Shown in pieces: positions 17,789 to 26,824 of a stretch of DNA of 64,000 nt. The stretch's first letter is position 1, and each line of letters begins with the position of its first letter. The translations under genes were made by a program, and so were the position numbers. Origin of the DNA: Cyclonatronum proteinivorum (lineage in GTDB: Bacteria > Bacteroidota > Rhodothermia > Balneolales > Cyclonatronaceae); the NCBI RefSeq assembly GCF_003353065.1, contig NZ_CP027806.1, forward strand, positions 372,001-436,000, in the 5' to 3' direction. The notes under the pieces are model-generated. The model was given only the letters and a program-made list of their open reading frames with translations, was not told the DNA's origin and did not search any database.

Positions 17789-18475
17789 TCAGCTCCCTGT
17801 CGCCTTAATCTTGTCAGCTTCTAAGCCTTCAGATCCGCTGATCGCCGGTTCTCCGTTCTTGTCTTCTTTTTGCTGTTCTTTCAGATACTCTTTGTATCTC
17901 TCCCCATAGACTTTGGTCATGACTTCATCCCTGAAAGTTTTGGCGAGCTCAAAAGCGCGTTCTTCACCATATTTCTCAATACTCCATTGCCGGTTTTTGA
18001 TTTTCCCGGGTTCAGGAGACCAGGTAACCTGATAGTACTCATTTACCTTCCCGCTTTTGAGGGTTTTTTTCGTTTTGCTCACACCAACAACGCCTGATTT
18101 ATTTCTTTTGTCACGCGTAACAAACCGACGGATTGGCTTATCCGGTATTTTGCTAATGGTTTCAAGCGCAAGCTCCCGGGCCTTCTGAGCAAACTTAAGG
18201 GCCCGTTCTTTACCATTGTATTTGCTGTCGGAGTACAGCTTCGAGTAGGTTTTTCCGTTTTTATAGACCCTTACGTACCAGCCGTGGGTGCCTTTTGAGT
18301 CTATCCGGCTGATACCCTTCATGTTTTTAGGTCTCCGTTTTGATTTTTTTTGAGAAGACGATTTCCTGACTGATTTATCAGACAAAGGATTTTTGGTCAT
18401 TTCCATAAGTTTTGCCGCTTTTTTGAGTTTAGAAGCATATACCTGTTGTGCGTCTGTTTGATGATAACAGTGCAT
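17789..18475 (-). CDS. Tandem AP2-domain DNA-binding protein
   Basis: The 228-residue protein has a basic N-terminus (residues 31-50, SDKSVRKSSSQKKSKRRPK) and two AP2-like units. Unit 1 (53-107) reads GISRID...WYVRVYKNGKTYSK...ALKFAQKARELA. Unit 2 (127-188) reads GVVGVSKTKK...YYQVTWSPEPG...WSIEKYGEERAFELAKTFRDEV. Each is three strands followed by one amphipathic helix, as in the AP2/ERF fold. Bacterial AP2 units are usually fused to HNH endonucleases of mobile elements; here there is no nuclease. The C-terminus is a charged helix. It is likely a DNA-binding protein of unknown target. The fold call rests on pattern reading. Confidence 0.65.
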   Translation of the reverse strand: MHCYHQTDAQQVYASKLKKAAKLMEMTKNPLSDKSVRKSSSQKKSKRRPKNMKGISRIDSKGTHGWYVRVYKNGKTYSKLYSDSKYNGKERALKFAQKARELALETISKIPDKPIRRFVTRDKRNKSGVVGVSKTKKTLKSGKVNEYYQVTWSPEPGKIKNRQWSIEKYGEERAFELAKTFRDEVMTKVYGERYKEYLKEQQKEDKNGEPAISGSEGLEADKIKATGS

Positions 18476-18482
18476 TTGAGCC

Positions 18483-18531
18483 TAAGCACTAACTATGAGA
18501 TTCATATATACCTGTATTTGCTTTGTGCTTA
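18483..18531. promoter_or_regulatory. Inverted repeat upstream of the AP2 gene
   Basis: TAAGCAC (18483-18489) and GTGCTTA (18525-18531) form a 7-bp inverted repeat directly upstream of the AP2 start codon. Slightly further away TACGTA occurs twice (about 18548 and 18573). These could be operator half-sites in the divergent AP2/lipoprotein promoter region. Confidence 0.3.
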
Positions 18532-18703
18532 ATAAGCTACGGTAAAATACGTAATTTTATACCAAGTACAAATACGTAGTTATTTCGTTTCACCTTTCTC
18601 CCGGTGTGGCATACGCTCCTGAAGGTGAAGACCGGAAGGTTTTCGATTTGATTGTAAGCCAACGGTCACTAAATTAAAGACTTACCCTAATCGCCTTTTC
18701 ATT

Positions 18704-19219
18704 ATGATTCTTTTGTCATCCAAATGTACAACCGTACTGCTGTTGCTGTTTTCAATGTTGTTTTTTCACAGCTGCAGTTCAACGAACCAACTTACAGACG
18801 AAACCCATGAGAGCATGTCCGAACCACTTACACTTGCGAAAGGCAATTATGCCCCGTATCAGCCTGCCGGTGAAGAACCGCTCTATCAGCTCGTTATCAC
18901 TTCGCAAGAGGCGTATGATGAATTCAGGCTGAAATTTGAAGAGGGTGGATTTGGTGAAAGCCTACCCGAGGTTGATTTCGACCGGCACATGGTTGTTGGG
19001 GTATGGATGGGCGAAAGCAACAGCTCCGGCTTTGATACTGAAATCGTAGGGTTTGATACGACTGATTCCGAATTTAATATTTGGGTTCGCAATAAATATC
19101 CGGATCCTTCCTGCGCATATCTTACTGTGATTACAACTCCTTTCCATATCGTAGCCCTGCCCAAAACGGAGCTTCCGATTACATTCATGTCAAACAGGGT
19201 TATGGACAGCTGCGACTAA
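18704..19219 (+). CDS. PrcB-like lipoprotein
   Basis: A 171-residue protein with a lipoprotein leader ending FFHSCSS (Cys24). The mature part matches the protease-complex-subunit PrcB C-terminal domain: VITSQEAYDEFR, DFDRHMVVGVWMGESNSSGF, and a closing TVITTPFHIVALPKTELPITF. PrcB was named as a partner of the dentilisin protease in Treponema; in most bacteria the domain is a stand-alone lipoprotein of unknown role. No protease gene is adjacent. It is divergent from the AP2 gene. Confidence 0.75.
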   Translation: MILLSSKCTTVLLLLFSMLFFHSCSSTNQLTDETHESMSEPLTLAKGNYAPYQPAGEEPLYQLVITSQEAYDEFRLKFEEGGFGESLPEVDFDRHMVVGVWMGESNSSGFDTEIVGFDTTDSEFNIWVRNKYPDPSCAYLTVITTPFHIVALPKTELPITFMSNRVMDSCD

Positions 19220-19282
19220 AAGTTGCGGTTCGCGTGTGAAATGCTGCGCTCAACCGCTTAATCGTGCTTAACTTTGGCGATA

Positions 19283-19325
19283 AATCAGATTTATAAATTA
19301 TATTATTATGTATATATTTCTGATT
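19283..19325. promoter_or_regulatory. Candidate Rrf2 operator
   Basis: AATCAGATTTATA (19283-19295) faces TATATTTCTGATT (19313-19325) with 11 of 13 pairs matched. The dyad lies 38 nt before the Rrf2 ATG in a very AT-rich stretch, a position fitting autoregulation. Confidence 0.4.
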
Positions 19326-19362
19326 CCAAGCTCTTCTACACATTCATTAGATTATTTTAAGT

Positions 19363-19815
19363 ATGCAATTATTGTCACAAGGTGCGCAGTACACGATCTC
19401 CGCTATCATAGCGCTGGCCCGTGAACCAATGGGTAAGGCTGTTTCTGCCGGTGACCTTGCACGCCCTCTTAACTGTCCTGCAGCCTATCTTTCACAAACA
19501 CTTGCCCGGCTTGTGCCTCATAAGATCATAGATACCCGCAGAGGTCTGAACGGAGGTGTATATTTGCTCAAGGAACCCAAAGATATTCGCCTGATTGATA
19601 TCGTTAACGCGATTGATGGCAGTGATTTTTTTGAAAAGTGTTTTCTGGGTATTCCGGGCTGCGGTCATATAGAGCCTTGTCCGTTTCACGAAACATGGGC
19701 AAATATGCGTACAGAAATTCAGATGTGGCTGGAAAACACAACAATTGAAGACGCAAGCTCCGGAATGACAGAAGAATGGTTTGATCTGCGCCTGAAGTTT
19801 GACCGACGCAGATAG
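19363..19815 (+). CDS. Rrf2-family transcription regulator
   Basis: A 150-residue Rrf2 protein. The winged-helix part covers residues 6-75 (TISAIIALAREP, CPAAYLSQTLARLV, RRGLNGGVYLLKEP). Three cysteines, Cys93, Cys100 and Cys106, sit in the loop used by Rrf2 proteins (IscR, NsrR, RsrR types) to hold an iron-sulfur cluster, so it probably senses iron-sulfur status, nitric oxide or redox. No suf, isc or nitric-oxide gene is next to it, so the regulon is unknown. The upstream dyad at 19283-19325 suggests self-control. Confidence 0.87.
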   Translation: MQLLSQGAQYTISAIIALAREPMGKAVSAGDLARPLNCPAAYLSQTLARLVPHKIIDTRRGLNGGVYLLKEPKDIRLIDIVNAIDGSDFFEKCFLGIPGCGHIEPCPFHETWANMRTEIQMWLENTTIEDASSGMTEEWFDLRLKFDRRR

Positions 19816-19922
19816 GGATTGTTCCGGCATTGACCTGAATTGCACCGCATTTTTTGAGATGAAGCCTTCAGCTGAATAAGCTGCAGGCTTTATTCGTTTT
19901 TGGCAATTGGATTGCCTGTTCT

Positions 19923-20182
19923 TAGCCCGCATTATTCACAATTTAACAGGATTTATTCGCTAAATCTTTGTTTAAATATGGCTTAGTGAAAAACACCGGT
20001 AGCCCAAGTTTGAGTGTGGTGTAAAGACGGCGCACCGAGCGAAGCGATTCCCACGAAGTGAAATTTCCCCGCTGGCTGCGTTGAAGCTGAAAACTCATGC
20101 TCAGGGTACTTAGGTACCCTTCCGCTGAGTTTTCAGCTTCGCCTTGCCAGCAAGAAAATTTCTTGGTGAATAATGCGGGTTA
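19923..20182 (-). mobile_element. MITE-like palindromic element, copy C (with 28-bp extra block)
   Basis: Full copy in reverse orientation with TA on both sides and both 15-bp ends. It is 260 bp rather than 232 because about 28 bp (near 20030-20057, GCACCGAGCGAAGCGATTCC and following) are added beside the base of the large hairpin. Its stem reads GAAGCTGAAAACTCA against TGAGTTTTCAGCTTC. It lies in the 723-nt gap between the Rrf2 gene and the transporter. The rest of the gap (20183-20538) shows no gene; an AT-rich stretch at 20430-20460 may hold the transporter promoter. Confidence 0.85.
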
Positions 20183-20538
20183 GCATTGCTGCTACCAATA
20201 AGTAGCCATTACCGGGCTGTTTATCGCGTGCCCCGCAAAAGAACCAGCCCGATATTGGATGATTGGCAGCGGGTTGTTTCATTTTAGGCAGAAGCCTGTG
20301 AAGCATACTCCTAAATCAGTATGCTTCATACTCAACCGTGTCAGCCCGGTAAGGTTGTAAGTGAATGGTTGGGGCTAAGCTGTATAAAAAAGGTAAAATA
20401 GGGGTTGCCTGGAATCGCTTTTTATGGGTATAATCAAAACCGAATATTCAAATTAAAATATTTGCTGTTTAGCCACAGTGCTAAGGGTCCTGTTTGAGAC
20501 AGGCTGCAGTTATCCTTCATTTTTACATTACCAACAAT

Positions 20539-22050
20539 ATGAGCAAATATGACATGCGCTCAAGAATAGGCCTGTTTCTCGGGCCTGCCTTGTTTCTGCT
20601 GATCGTCCTTTTACCCACTCCCGAAGCACTGAGTACGCAGGCGCACATGGTAGGCGCTGTAGCCGTGCTCATGGCGGTTTGGTGGGTCAGTGAAGCCCTG
20701 CCTATCGCAGCTGTTGCCCTGTTGCCCATCAGCTTGTTCCCGCTGCTTGGCGTAATGCCTACTGCGTCGGTTACGGCTCAGTATGCCAATCAGATTATTT
20801 ACCTGTTTATTGGCGGCTTTTTTATTGCGGTTACCATGGAGCGGTGGAACCTGCACCGGCGTATCGCGCTCTCGGTTATCAAACTGGTCGGTACCGCGCC
20901 TGCCCGAATAATCCTGGGGTTCATGATTGCTTCGGCTATTCTTTCGATGTTCGTGAGCAACACCGCAACCGCTATGATGATGGTACCCATTGGCCTGGCT
21001 GTCATTAAACAGGCTTCCGATATCGTTAAGAAAAATAAGGTTGAAGGTGTTGATACAAGGCCGGAGAACTTCCACTTTGCTATCGCGCTCATGCTGGGTA
21101 TCGCGTATGCCTGTTCGATTGGCGGCGTCGGAACCATCATCGGTACTCCGCCCAATACGGTATTTGTGGGCGTAGCTGAAACCCTGTTTGATCAGCAAAT
21201 TAGTTTTGCACTTTGGATGGCTTATGGCGTGCCGCTTGCCGCTATCATGCTGGTGCTCTGCTGGGGATATTTGATCAAAATCGCTTTTCCCCTGCGAATC
21301 AAAGAACTGCCCGGCGGCCGCGAATTTATTAACGCGGAGCTGGAAAAGCTCGGCCCCATGACCAAGGAAGAAAAAATGGTCCTTGGTGTATTCAGCCTGG
21401 TTGCCGGTGCGTGGATTATCCGCGGATTCGTTGACTTCGGTTTTTTCAACGACGCTGCTATTGCCATTACCGGAGCTATGATTTTGTTCGTGCTGCCTTC
21501 CAATTACAAACAAGGCATTTTTCTGCTCGACTGGCAGACCGCGGTTAAAATTCCCTGGGGAATCGTTGTTCTTTTTGGTGGCGGACTTGCCCTCGCACAC
21601 GGCTTCAGTCAGACCGGCCTGGCCGCCTGGATCGCTAACTCACTGATGTTCCTTTCCGGCTTCAACATCGTCATCCTGATTTTTGCGGTAGCGGTGCTCA
21701 CCATTCTGCTCACCGAAGTCACCTCCAACACGGCAACAGCCACCATGCTTATGCCTATCCTCGCAAGCATGGCCCTCGCTATGAGCGTACACCCTTACGG
21801 ACTGATGATTGGTGCGACCATCGCCGCCTCTTTTGCTTTCATGCTGCCGGTTGCCACACCTCCCAATGCCGTCGTATTTGGCAGCAGCTTTGTCACCATA
21901 CCGCAGATGGCCCGGGCGGGCGTATGGCTGAACATCGTAGGGGTCATCATCATCGTGCTCGTTACGGTATTCGTACTTCCGCTCATCTGGGATATCGATC
22001 TCACAGTATTACCCGAATGGCTTGAAGGTGTAGAAACCTTAAGTCCATGA
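20539..22050 (+). CDS. DASS/SLC13-family sodium-coupled anion transporter
   Basis: I start at the ATG at 20539 (503 residues). It is an inner-membrane protein with about 11-12 helices and the two inverted-repeat signatures of the divalent anion:sodium symporter family: SNTATAMMMVP with TPPNTVFVG in the first half, and SNTATATMLMP with TPPNAVVFG in the second. SNT motifs bind sodium and the carboxylate. Substrates are probably C4-dicarboxylates or citrate; sulfate is also possible. A porin gene follows 58 nt later on the same strand, suggesting one uptake route across both membranes. Confidence 0.9.
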   Translation: MSKYDMRSRIGLFLGPALFLLIVLLPTPEALSTQAHMVGAVAVLMAVWWVSEALPIAAVALLPISLFPLLGVMPTASVTAQYANQIIYLFIGGFFIAVTMERWNLHRRIALSVIKLVGTAPARIILGFMIASAILSMFVSNTATAMMMVPIGLAVIKQASDIVKKNKVEGVDTRPENFHFAIALMLGIAYACSIGGVGTIIGTPPNTVFVGVAETLFDQQISFALWMAYGVPLAAIMLVLCWGYLIKIAFPLRIKELPGGREFINAELEKLGPMTKEEKMVLGVFSLVAGAWIIRGFVDFGFFNDAAIAITGAMILFVLPSNYKQGIFLLDWQTAVKIPWGIVVLFGGGLALAHGFSQTGLAAWIANSLMFLSGFNIVILIFAVAVLTILLTEVTSNTATATMLMPILASMALAMSVHPYGLMIGATIAASFAFMLPVATPPNAVVFGSSFVTIPQMARAGVWLNIVGVIIIVLVTVFVLPLIWDIDLTVLPEWLEGVETLSP

Positions 22051-22108
22051 TTCTTATTAATTATCCTCCTTTAGCTCCCATTCAACATTAAATTCATCCT
22101 ATTTAGCA

Positions 22109-23218
22109 ATGGCTTTTCATAAAATTATTATTACCTCCCTTGTTCTGATTTGCAGTTTGGTATCTGCCCATACGGTACAGGCGCAGATTGACCTCCGCGT
22201 AGGCGGTTACATGCAAACCTGGTACGTAGCTGATCAGTACACCGAAATAAGCAGCGGTGAAGAAATCGGTAACAGCGGTTTCAGGCTGCGCCGTGCACGC
22301 CTCACCGCGCGCGGTTCCGTGAATGAAACCTTCAGCGGTACGACCTGGCTGGAGTTTGCCGGGCCCAACAACATCCTGCTCGATTTCCACATGGACGCCC
22401 GTATTCGTCCATGGCTGAACCTGCGCTTCGGGCAATTCATCATGCCGGGTCAGTCGCACGATACCGCCCGCCTCGTATCCTCCCGGCTGCTCTTCTTCGA
22501 ACGGCCAACCGTTACTACGGCCCTCGCAAGCGGCATGGGCTACGACGCTTTCCGCGACATCGGCATGATGGTGTACGGCACCTACGGTCCGATTTGGTAC
22601 GGCATCCATGCCGGAAACGGCGCAGGAAGATTCAAGCAAGCTGGAACAAACACAAGTATTAGCAGCCGAGACTGGGGTAGCGGACTCTACGGTGCCCGCG
22701 TGGATTACACCGTCACAGACGGCCTTGTCATTGGGGCACACGTTTCCACCAATCAGCAACGCAATCTCGTACAGGACAACAGCGAACCCTTCGACATCGA
22801 CCGCACCTCCTGGTCCATCCGTCTTGCCACGAACAATCTCGGCATTGACCGCCTCTACACACAGTTTGAGTACATGGAAATGCAGGTCAACGACACCAAC
22901 CGCGGCGTCGCTACGATTGATGGCGTGTACGACCTCAACGGCTTCTACGGTGAAATCGGCTACGGCCTCACCCGCGAATGGCACATCCTGGGGCGCTTCG
23001 ATCGCATTCTGCAAAAACCAGGGCAAATTCAGGGCTTTAAAGGCGTCCCTCGCTTCTCCCAGGATAGCTTCACCTTTGGTGTAACGCGCTACGTGTTCCA
23101 CGAAAACCGCGAAATTGCCCGCGCTTACCTCAACTACAATTTTGGTACTGCTGACCCCGGTGATCTCAGCCGCCATGCTGTAGTCCTCGTACTGCAGCTC
23201 CGGTTTATTCCGGTCTAA
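22109..23218 (+). CDS. Outer-membrane porin
   Basis: A 369-residue protein with a cleavable signal peptide (about 1-24, ending VQAQ) followed by alternating beta strands throughout. The RLRRARLTARGSV, LRFGQFIMPG and YGIHAGNGAGRF phrases are typical of the phosphate-selective porin O/P-like family. It ends in the short strand LVLQLRFIPV. It sits behind the DASS transporter, so the likely cargo is the same small anion. A MITE-like copy begins 22 nt after its stop. Confidence 0.8.
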   Translation: MAFHKIIITSLVLICSLVSAHTVQAQIDLRVGGYMQTWYVADQYTEISSGEEIGNSGFRLRRARLTARGSVNETFSGTTWLEFAGPNNILLDFHMDARIRPWLNLRFGQFIMPGQSHDTARLVSSRLLFFERPTVTTALASGMGYDAFRDIGMMVYGTYGPIWYGIHAGNGAGRFKQAGTNTSISSRDWGSGLYGARVDYTVTDGLVIGAHVSTNQQRNLVQDNSEPFDIDRTSWSIRLATNNLGIDRLYTQFEYMEMQVNDTNRGVATIDGVYDLNGFYGEIGYGLTREWHILGRFDRILQKPGQIQGFKGVPRFSQDSFTFGVTRYVFHENREIARAYLNYNFGTADPGDLSRHAVVLVLQLRFIPV

Positions 23219-23240
23219 TCAGAAGCATAGAAGCATACCT

Positions 23241-23472
23241 TAGCCCGCATTATTTACAATTAAACAGGTTTTATTTGCTAAACGTAAGTTTAAGTTTGGC
23301 TTAGCGAAAAACACCAGTAGCTCAAATTTGAGTATGGTGTAAAGACTGCGAAATTTTCCCGCTGGCGGCGTTGAAGCTATAAACTCATGCTCAGGGTACT
23401 TAGGTACCCTTCCGCTGAGTTTATAGCTTCGCCTTGCCAGCAAAAAAATTTCTTGGTGAATAATGCGGGTTA
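23241..23472 (-). mobile_element. MITE-like palindromic element, copy D
   Basis: Full 232-bp copy in reverse orientation, TA on both sides, 15-bp ends with one change (TTTAC for TTCAC) at the left. The stem reads GAAGCTATAAACTC against GAGTTTATAGCTTC: two adjacent pairs differ from the other copies on both arms at once, keeping the pairing. Confidence 0.85.
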
Positions 23473-23480
23473 GAAAACCG

Positions 23481-23518
23481 ACAAAGCCCCGCTGTATGAA
23501 CCAACAGCGGGGCTTTGT
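23481..23518. terminator. Strong terminator after the porin/MITE
   Basis: ACAAAGCCCCGCTG (23481-23494) pairs perfectly with CAGCGGGGCTTTGT (23505-23518). It can serve both strands; it lies between the plus-strand porin and the minus-strand PH-like gene. The remaining gap (23519-23679) contains only a weak R2-like fragment at 23529-23580. Confidence 0.75.
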
Positions 23519-23679
23519 TATGTTAAAGAATCGCCACGCACATCACCGGGCTTCGTGCTTGTGAGAAATCCCAAACCGGCAATATGTCTCGTGTTTTCCT
23601 GGTTCAGGCGCACCTGCTTAAAACCCAGCCTATCACCTCATTCATGTATCTGCCGCCCATCCGTAAAACCGGATAACAG

Positions 23680-24174
23680 CTACAGCCGCTTCGCTTTGTT
23701 GCGGAATTTTCGGATGTAGCGTTCGAGCTCGCCCGCGCGCTTGCTGCCCAGGAAGAGCTTCCGCCCGTTCGGGAAACTGATCTCCACCCCCTCACTACCG
23801 CCCACCGAGTAGGCGCGCGTTGGCCCGTAGCGCACGCCCCAGCCCGCCAGCCGCCGGATAGGGCTTGTCTCCACCACTGCTATTTCTTCCATAAACTTCC
23901 ATTCAATTACCTGAAACTCCTTCTGTACCGGACTAAACCGGAATTCAAGGGCCTGCTCATCAGCACGGATGTGCAGCTCCATCCGCCGGAAAAACATCAC
24001 CAGAAAGAAGAACAGGGCAATACTTGGAATCATGGCCAGCAAAATGAAGCGGTTAACGCCAATGAGTGTGAGCTGAAAAAAGGAATACAGTACAATCGCA
24101 AAAACGCTCAGCATGGCGAACCAAAGCCCATGCCGGCCAAACGATTGCACTTCTTCAAAAGCGGGGTTTTTCAT
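23680..24174 (-). CDS. Small membrane protein with PH-like domain
   Basis: A 164-residue protein with two transmembrane helices (about 17-36 and 41-61) and a beta-rich cytoplasmic C-terminus (66-155): MELHIRADEQALEFRFSP, WKFMEEIAVVE, then a helix at 145-160. This matches the small bacterial PH-like/DUF-type membrane proteins. I do not know its function. It is alone on its strand, divergent from the ExbD-like gene. Confidence 0.6.
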   Translation of the reverse strand: MKNPAFEEVQSFGRHGLWFAMLSVFAIVLYSFFQLTLIGVNRFILLAMIPSIALFFFLVMFFRRMELHIRADEQALEFRFSPVQKEFQVIEWKFMEEIAVVETSPIRRLAGWGVRYGPTRAYSVGGSEGVEISFPNGRKLFLGSKRAGELERYIRKFRNKAKRL

Positions 24175-24307
24175 GTTCGGAAGTATATTTTATCAAATAA
24201 AAGTGGGTCGCGTTTCTGCTAACGAAAAGGGTCGCGCCAATAATTCGAATTTACAATCAGGTACTTGCATGCAAGTATCAAAGGGTTTATGTTAAAAATT
24301 ATCCTTC

Positions 24308-24661
24308 ATGAATCTGCTGATTATGAAAAAGCTTGGACTAACTACGCTATTTTGCCTGGGTGCGCTGATAATGGTTTACCTTGTAAATGGTGATTTCCAG
24401 AACCAGCTGGAAGAGCCGCGCATTGTGGTGATTACGCTTGACGCCGACAACCTGATTTTTCTTGACGGGCAGCGTATCTCTTTTGCGAACCTGCAAAAAC
24501 AAATCAGTGAAATCCGCGACTCGGAGCCATTGTTGTTTGAAATCCGCAGCGAAGCGGGCAGCTGTATTTACCGGATTAACGACCTGACGCGCTTTCTGCA
24601 CCCCGATCCGGTTCAGTTTGCGCATGCAACACCCTCTTCCGCACCCGCAGCCCGGGAATAA
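24308..24661 (+). CDS. Short ExbD/TolR-like membrane-anchored protein
   Basis: A 117-residue protein (an ATG at 24323 would be 5 residues shorter). One N-terminal helix (about 9-26) is followed by a periplasmic segment ITLDADNLIFLDGQRISFANLQKQISEI that resembles the strand-helix start of ExbD/TolR domains, and a Pro/Ala-rich tail. The fold seems cut short compared with ExbD (about 135 residues), the membrane Asp of ExbD is not seen, and no ExbB gene is adjacent. The role is unknown. Confidence 0.5.
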   Translation: MNLLIMKKLGLTTLFCLGALIMVYLVNGDFQNQLEEPRIVVITLDADNLIFLDGQRISFANLQKQISEIRDSEPLLFEIRSEAGSCIYRINDLTRFLHPDPVQFAHATPSSAPAARE

Positions 24662-24685
24662 TCTTCCTAAGCCGGAACAGCATTC

Positions 24686-24722
24686 AAAAGCCGCACGCTA
24701 CTGCAGGTAGGGTGCGGCTTTT
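24686..24722. terminator. Bidirectional terminator
   Basis: AAAAGCCGCAC (24686-24696) pairs perfectly with GTGCGGCTTTT (24712-24722). It lies between the converging ExbD-like and DUF885 genes and can end both. Confidence 0.75.
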
Positions 24723-24739
24723 TGCGTTCGGATAGCTGA

Positions 24740-26500
24740 TCAGCGGTTATCGTCAATCCATGCGCGGACTTCCTGCTCCAGCACTTCGAGCGTTATGCTG
24801 CCGTTGGCCAGCACCATGTCGTGAAACGCCCGGATATCGAAGCTGTCGCCGAGCGCTTCCTCTGCTTCCCGGCGAAGTTCTCTGATTTTGATCTCGCCGG
24901 TTTTGTACGCCAGTGCCTGACCCGGCCAGAAAATGTAGCGGTCCACCTCATTGCGGATATTCAGCAAGGTGAGCGCCGAATTTTCGGCCATGTAGTCAAT
25001 CGCCTGCTGCCGGGTCCAGCCTTTGGCATGTATGCCGGTATCGACTACCAGACGCAATGCACGCCACATTTCGTAGGTAAGGCGTCCGAAATTGCTGTAC
25101 GGATCCTGATAGAAGCCCATCTCCAGCCCCAGCCACTCGGCGTACAGCGCCCAGCCTTCCACAAAAACCGTTACGCTGCTGTTGCGGCGAAACTCCGGCA
25201 ACCCCTCCAGTTCCTGCTGCAGCGCAAGCTGCAGGTGATGTCCCGGCACGGCCTCGTGAAACGAAAGCGCCTCGATTTCATACAGCGGACGGCTCGGCAG
25301 GTCGTAGGTATTCACAAAATAAAAGCCGGCCCGCGTGCCATCCTGCGACGGACTGTTGTAGTAGGCGGTCGTCATGCGCGGCGCGAGATAGGCCGGCACT
25401 TCCCGGAGTCCGTAGGGCATGCGCGGCAGTCTGCCGAAAAATCCGGGCAGGGCGCCGTCCATTTGTTTCAGCACAAGCGCGGTGCGCATCATCAGCTCTT
25501 CGGCGGACTGCGCATAAAATTTCGGATCAGTTCTGAGATAGGTCACAAATTCATCGAAATCGCCCTCGAAGCCGGTTTCTTCGATGACCTCGAGCATTTC
25601 CGCACGAATGCGCGCAACTTCCGCCAGGCCGGTCTGATGAATCTCACCCGCGCTCACATCCAGCGTTGTGTAGAAGCGCACCAGATATTCGTAATACGCC
25701 GCCCCGCCGGGCACCTGCGAAATCCCGATCGCTTCAGGCGTAGCCGCATAATATTCATCCCGCAAAAAAGCGGCGAGTTCGCGATACGCGGGCAGCACCT
25801 CCGCCCCGATAATGCGCAGCGCTTCTTCCCGCAGCCGCGTCCGTTCGGCTTCCGAAACCGAAGCCGGAAAGCGCTCAAACGGCAGCATGAAGCGGCTGTC
25901 AGCGGCTTCTTCCGAAATCAGGGCTTCCACCGTCGGGATGTAGTTTTCGAGCACCACCCGCGGACGCACAACGCCGGCTTCGATACCCATGCGCAGCCGC
26001 CCGAGATACTGCGCATTCATCGCCGGAAACGCCTGAAGCCGCGACAGGTAGTTCTCGTAATCTCGCACCGTGCTGAACGGCATGCGGTTGGGCTGTTCGG
26101 CGAAGGTCGCGTGATAATCCCACCAGCCGTTCAGGGGCAGCAAATACTCCCGCAGCGCGTGTGCTTCTATGCCGTTCCGCAACTGCCGCTCAAACAGCCG
26201 GTAGCTGATCTGATCCTGCGATGTAAGCCGTTCATAGCTGACTTCCTGAAGCCGGCTGAGAAACGTCTGATAGGCAGCTTCGCGGGCCTGCAGGGCTTCA
26301 GTACTGGCGTCAGGCAACTGCGCATTGGCTTCCGTAATACCCGAATTGCCGGCGAGATACGGATTCACCGAAAGCTGATACGCCCAATAGTCGTCAAAAA
26401 TTTCGTGAAGATGTTTGTGCTCGTGCTCATGCTCATGCAGGTCTGAAAATGCCAGCTGCAAAGCCGCTAATAACACGATTCCAAAAAGTCTGATACGCAT
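24740..26500 (-). CDS. DUF885 metallopeptidase-like exported protein
   Basis: A 586-residue protein with a signal peptide (1-20). It is a typical DUF885 protein: the motif SFHEAVPGHHLQLALQ carries the HExxPGHH zinc pattern, a downstream WALYAEWLGLEMG supplies the third ligand Glu, and WPGQALAYKTGEIKIREL closes the domain. The family is related to M32-like carboxypeptidases and is probably a secreted or periplasmic peptidase. A His/Glu-rich stretch just after the leader (HEHEHEHKHLHE) may bind metal. It is monocistronic. Confidence 0.85.
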   Translation of the reverse strand: MRIRLFGIVLLAALQLAFSDLHEHEHEHKHLHEIFDDYWAYQLSVNPYLAGNSGITEANAQLPDASTEALQAREAAYQTFLSRLQEVSYERLTSQDQISYRLFERQLRNGIEAHALREYLLPLNGWWDYHATFAEQPNRMPFSTVRDYENYLSRLQAFPAMNAQYLGRLRMGIEAGVVRPRVVLENYIPTVEALISEEAADSRFMLPFERFPASVSEAERTRLREEALRIIGAEVLPAYRELAAFLRDEYYAATPEAIGISQVPGGAAYYEYLVRFYTTLDVSAGEIHQTGLAEVARIRAEMLEVIEETGFEGDFDEFVTYLRTDPKFYAQSAEELMMRTALVLKQMDGALPGFFGRLPRMPYGLREVPAYLAPRMTTAYYNSPSQDGTRAGFYFVNTYDLPSRPLYEIEALSFHEAVPGHHLQLALQQELEGLPEFRRNSSVTVFVEGWALYAEWLGLEMGFYQDPYSNFGRLTYEMWRALRLVVDTGIHAKGWTRQQAIDYMAENSALTLLNIRNEVDRYIFWPGQALAYKTGEIKIRELRREAEEALGDSFDIRAFHDMVLANGSITLEVLEQEVRAWIDDNR

Positions 26501-26654
26501 AAACCAAGGCTAAAATTGAAGTTGAGAACAGCTGTTGTCCTGTAAAATCACGCAAGCAAGAATATAGGTGCTGAGAGACTTTAAAAAGCTTAAAATTAAT
26601 CTCCTGAAACCAGGATGGTAAACCTGCCATATGCCGCGTAGCTTTCCGAAGCTT

Positions 26655-26742
26655 GTTTTTTTGGGTGAATCCCGTGAACATCACTGGCAGCCGGTGCATG
26701 TCAGGGTCTCCCAAACCTAAGATGAACTCCTTGCTTTTTGGG
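26655..26742 (+). repeat. Dispersed 90-bp repeat R2, copy 2
   Basis: From GTTTTTTTGGGTGAATCCCG through the CCGTGAACATCA core to CCTAAGATGAACTCCTTGCT. It faces copy 3 (26825-26912) in opposite orientation across 82 bp. Confidence 0.7.
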
Positions 26743-26824
26743 AAGCCGTAAACGCATTACCGTGTTTTGAACAGCATATTTTTTAGAGCTGAAATGGGTC
26801 GGGCTGAAAGCACTGTTTCCATCA

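Noticed and set aside
23240-23443. 67-codon frame inside MITE copy D
   Set aside because: The frame is not kept in copies A, C and E, so the element does not encode a peptide.
24821-26446. 541-codon plus-strand frame opposite the DUF885 gene
   Set aside because: The minus strand has HEAVPGHH and a signal peptide; the plus-strand product is Arg/His-rich shadow sequence.
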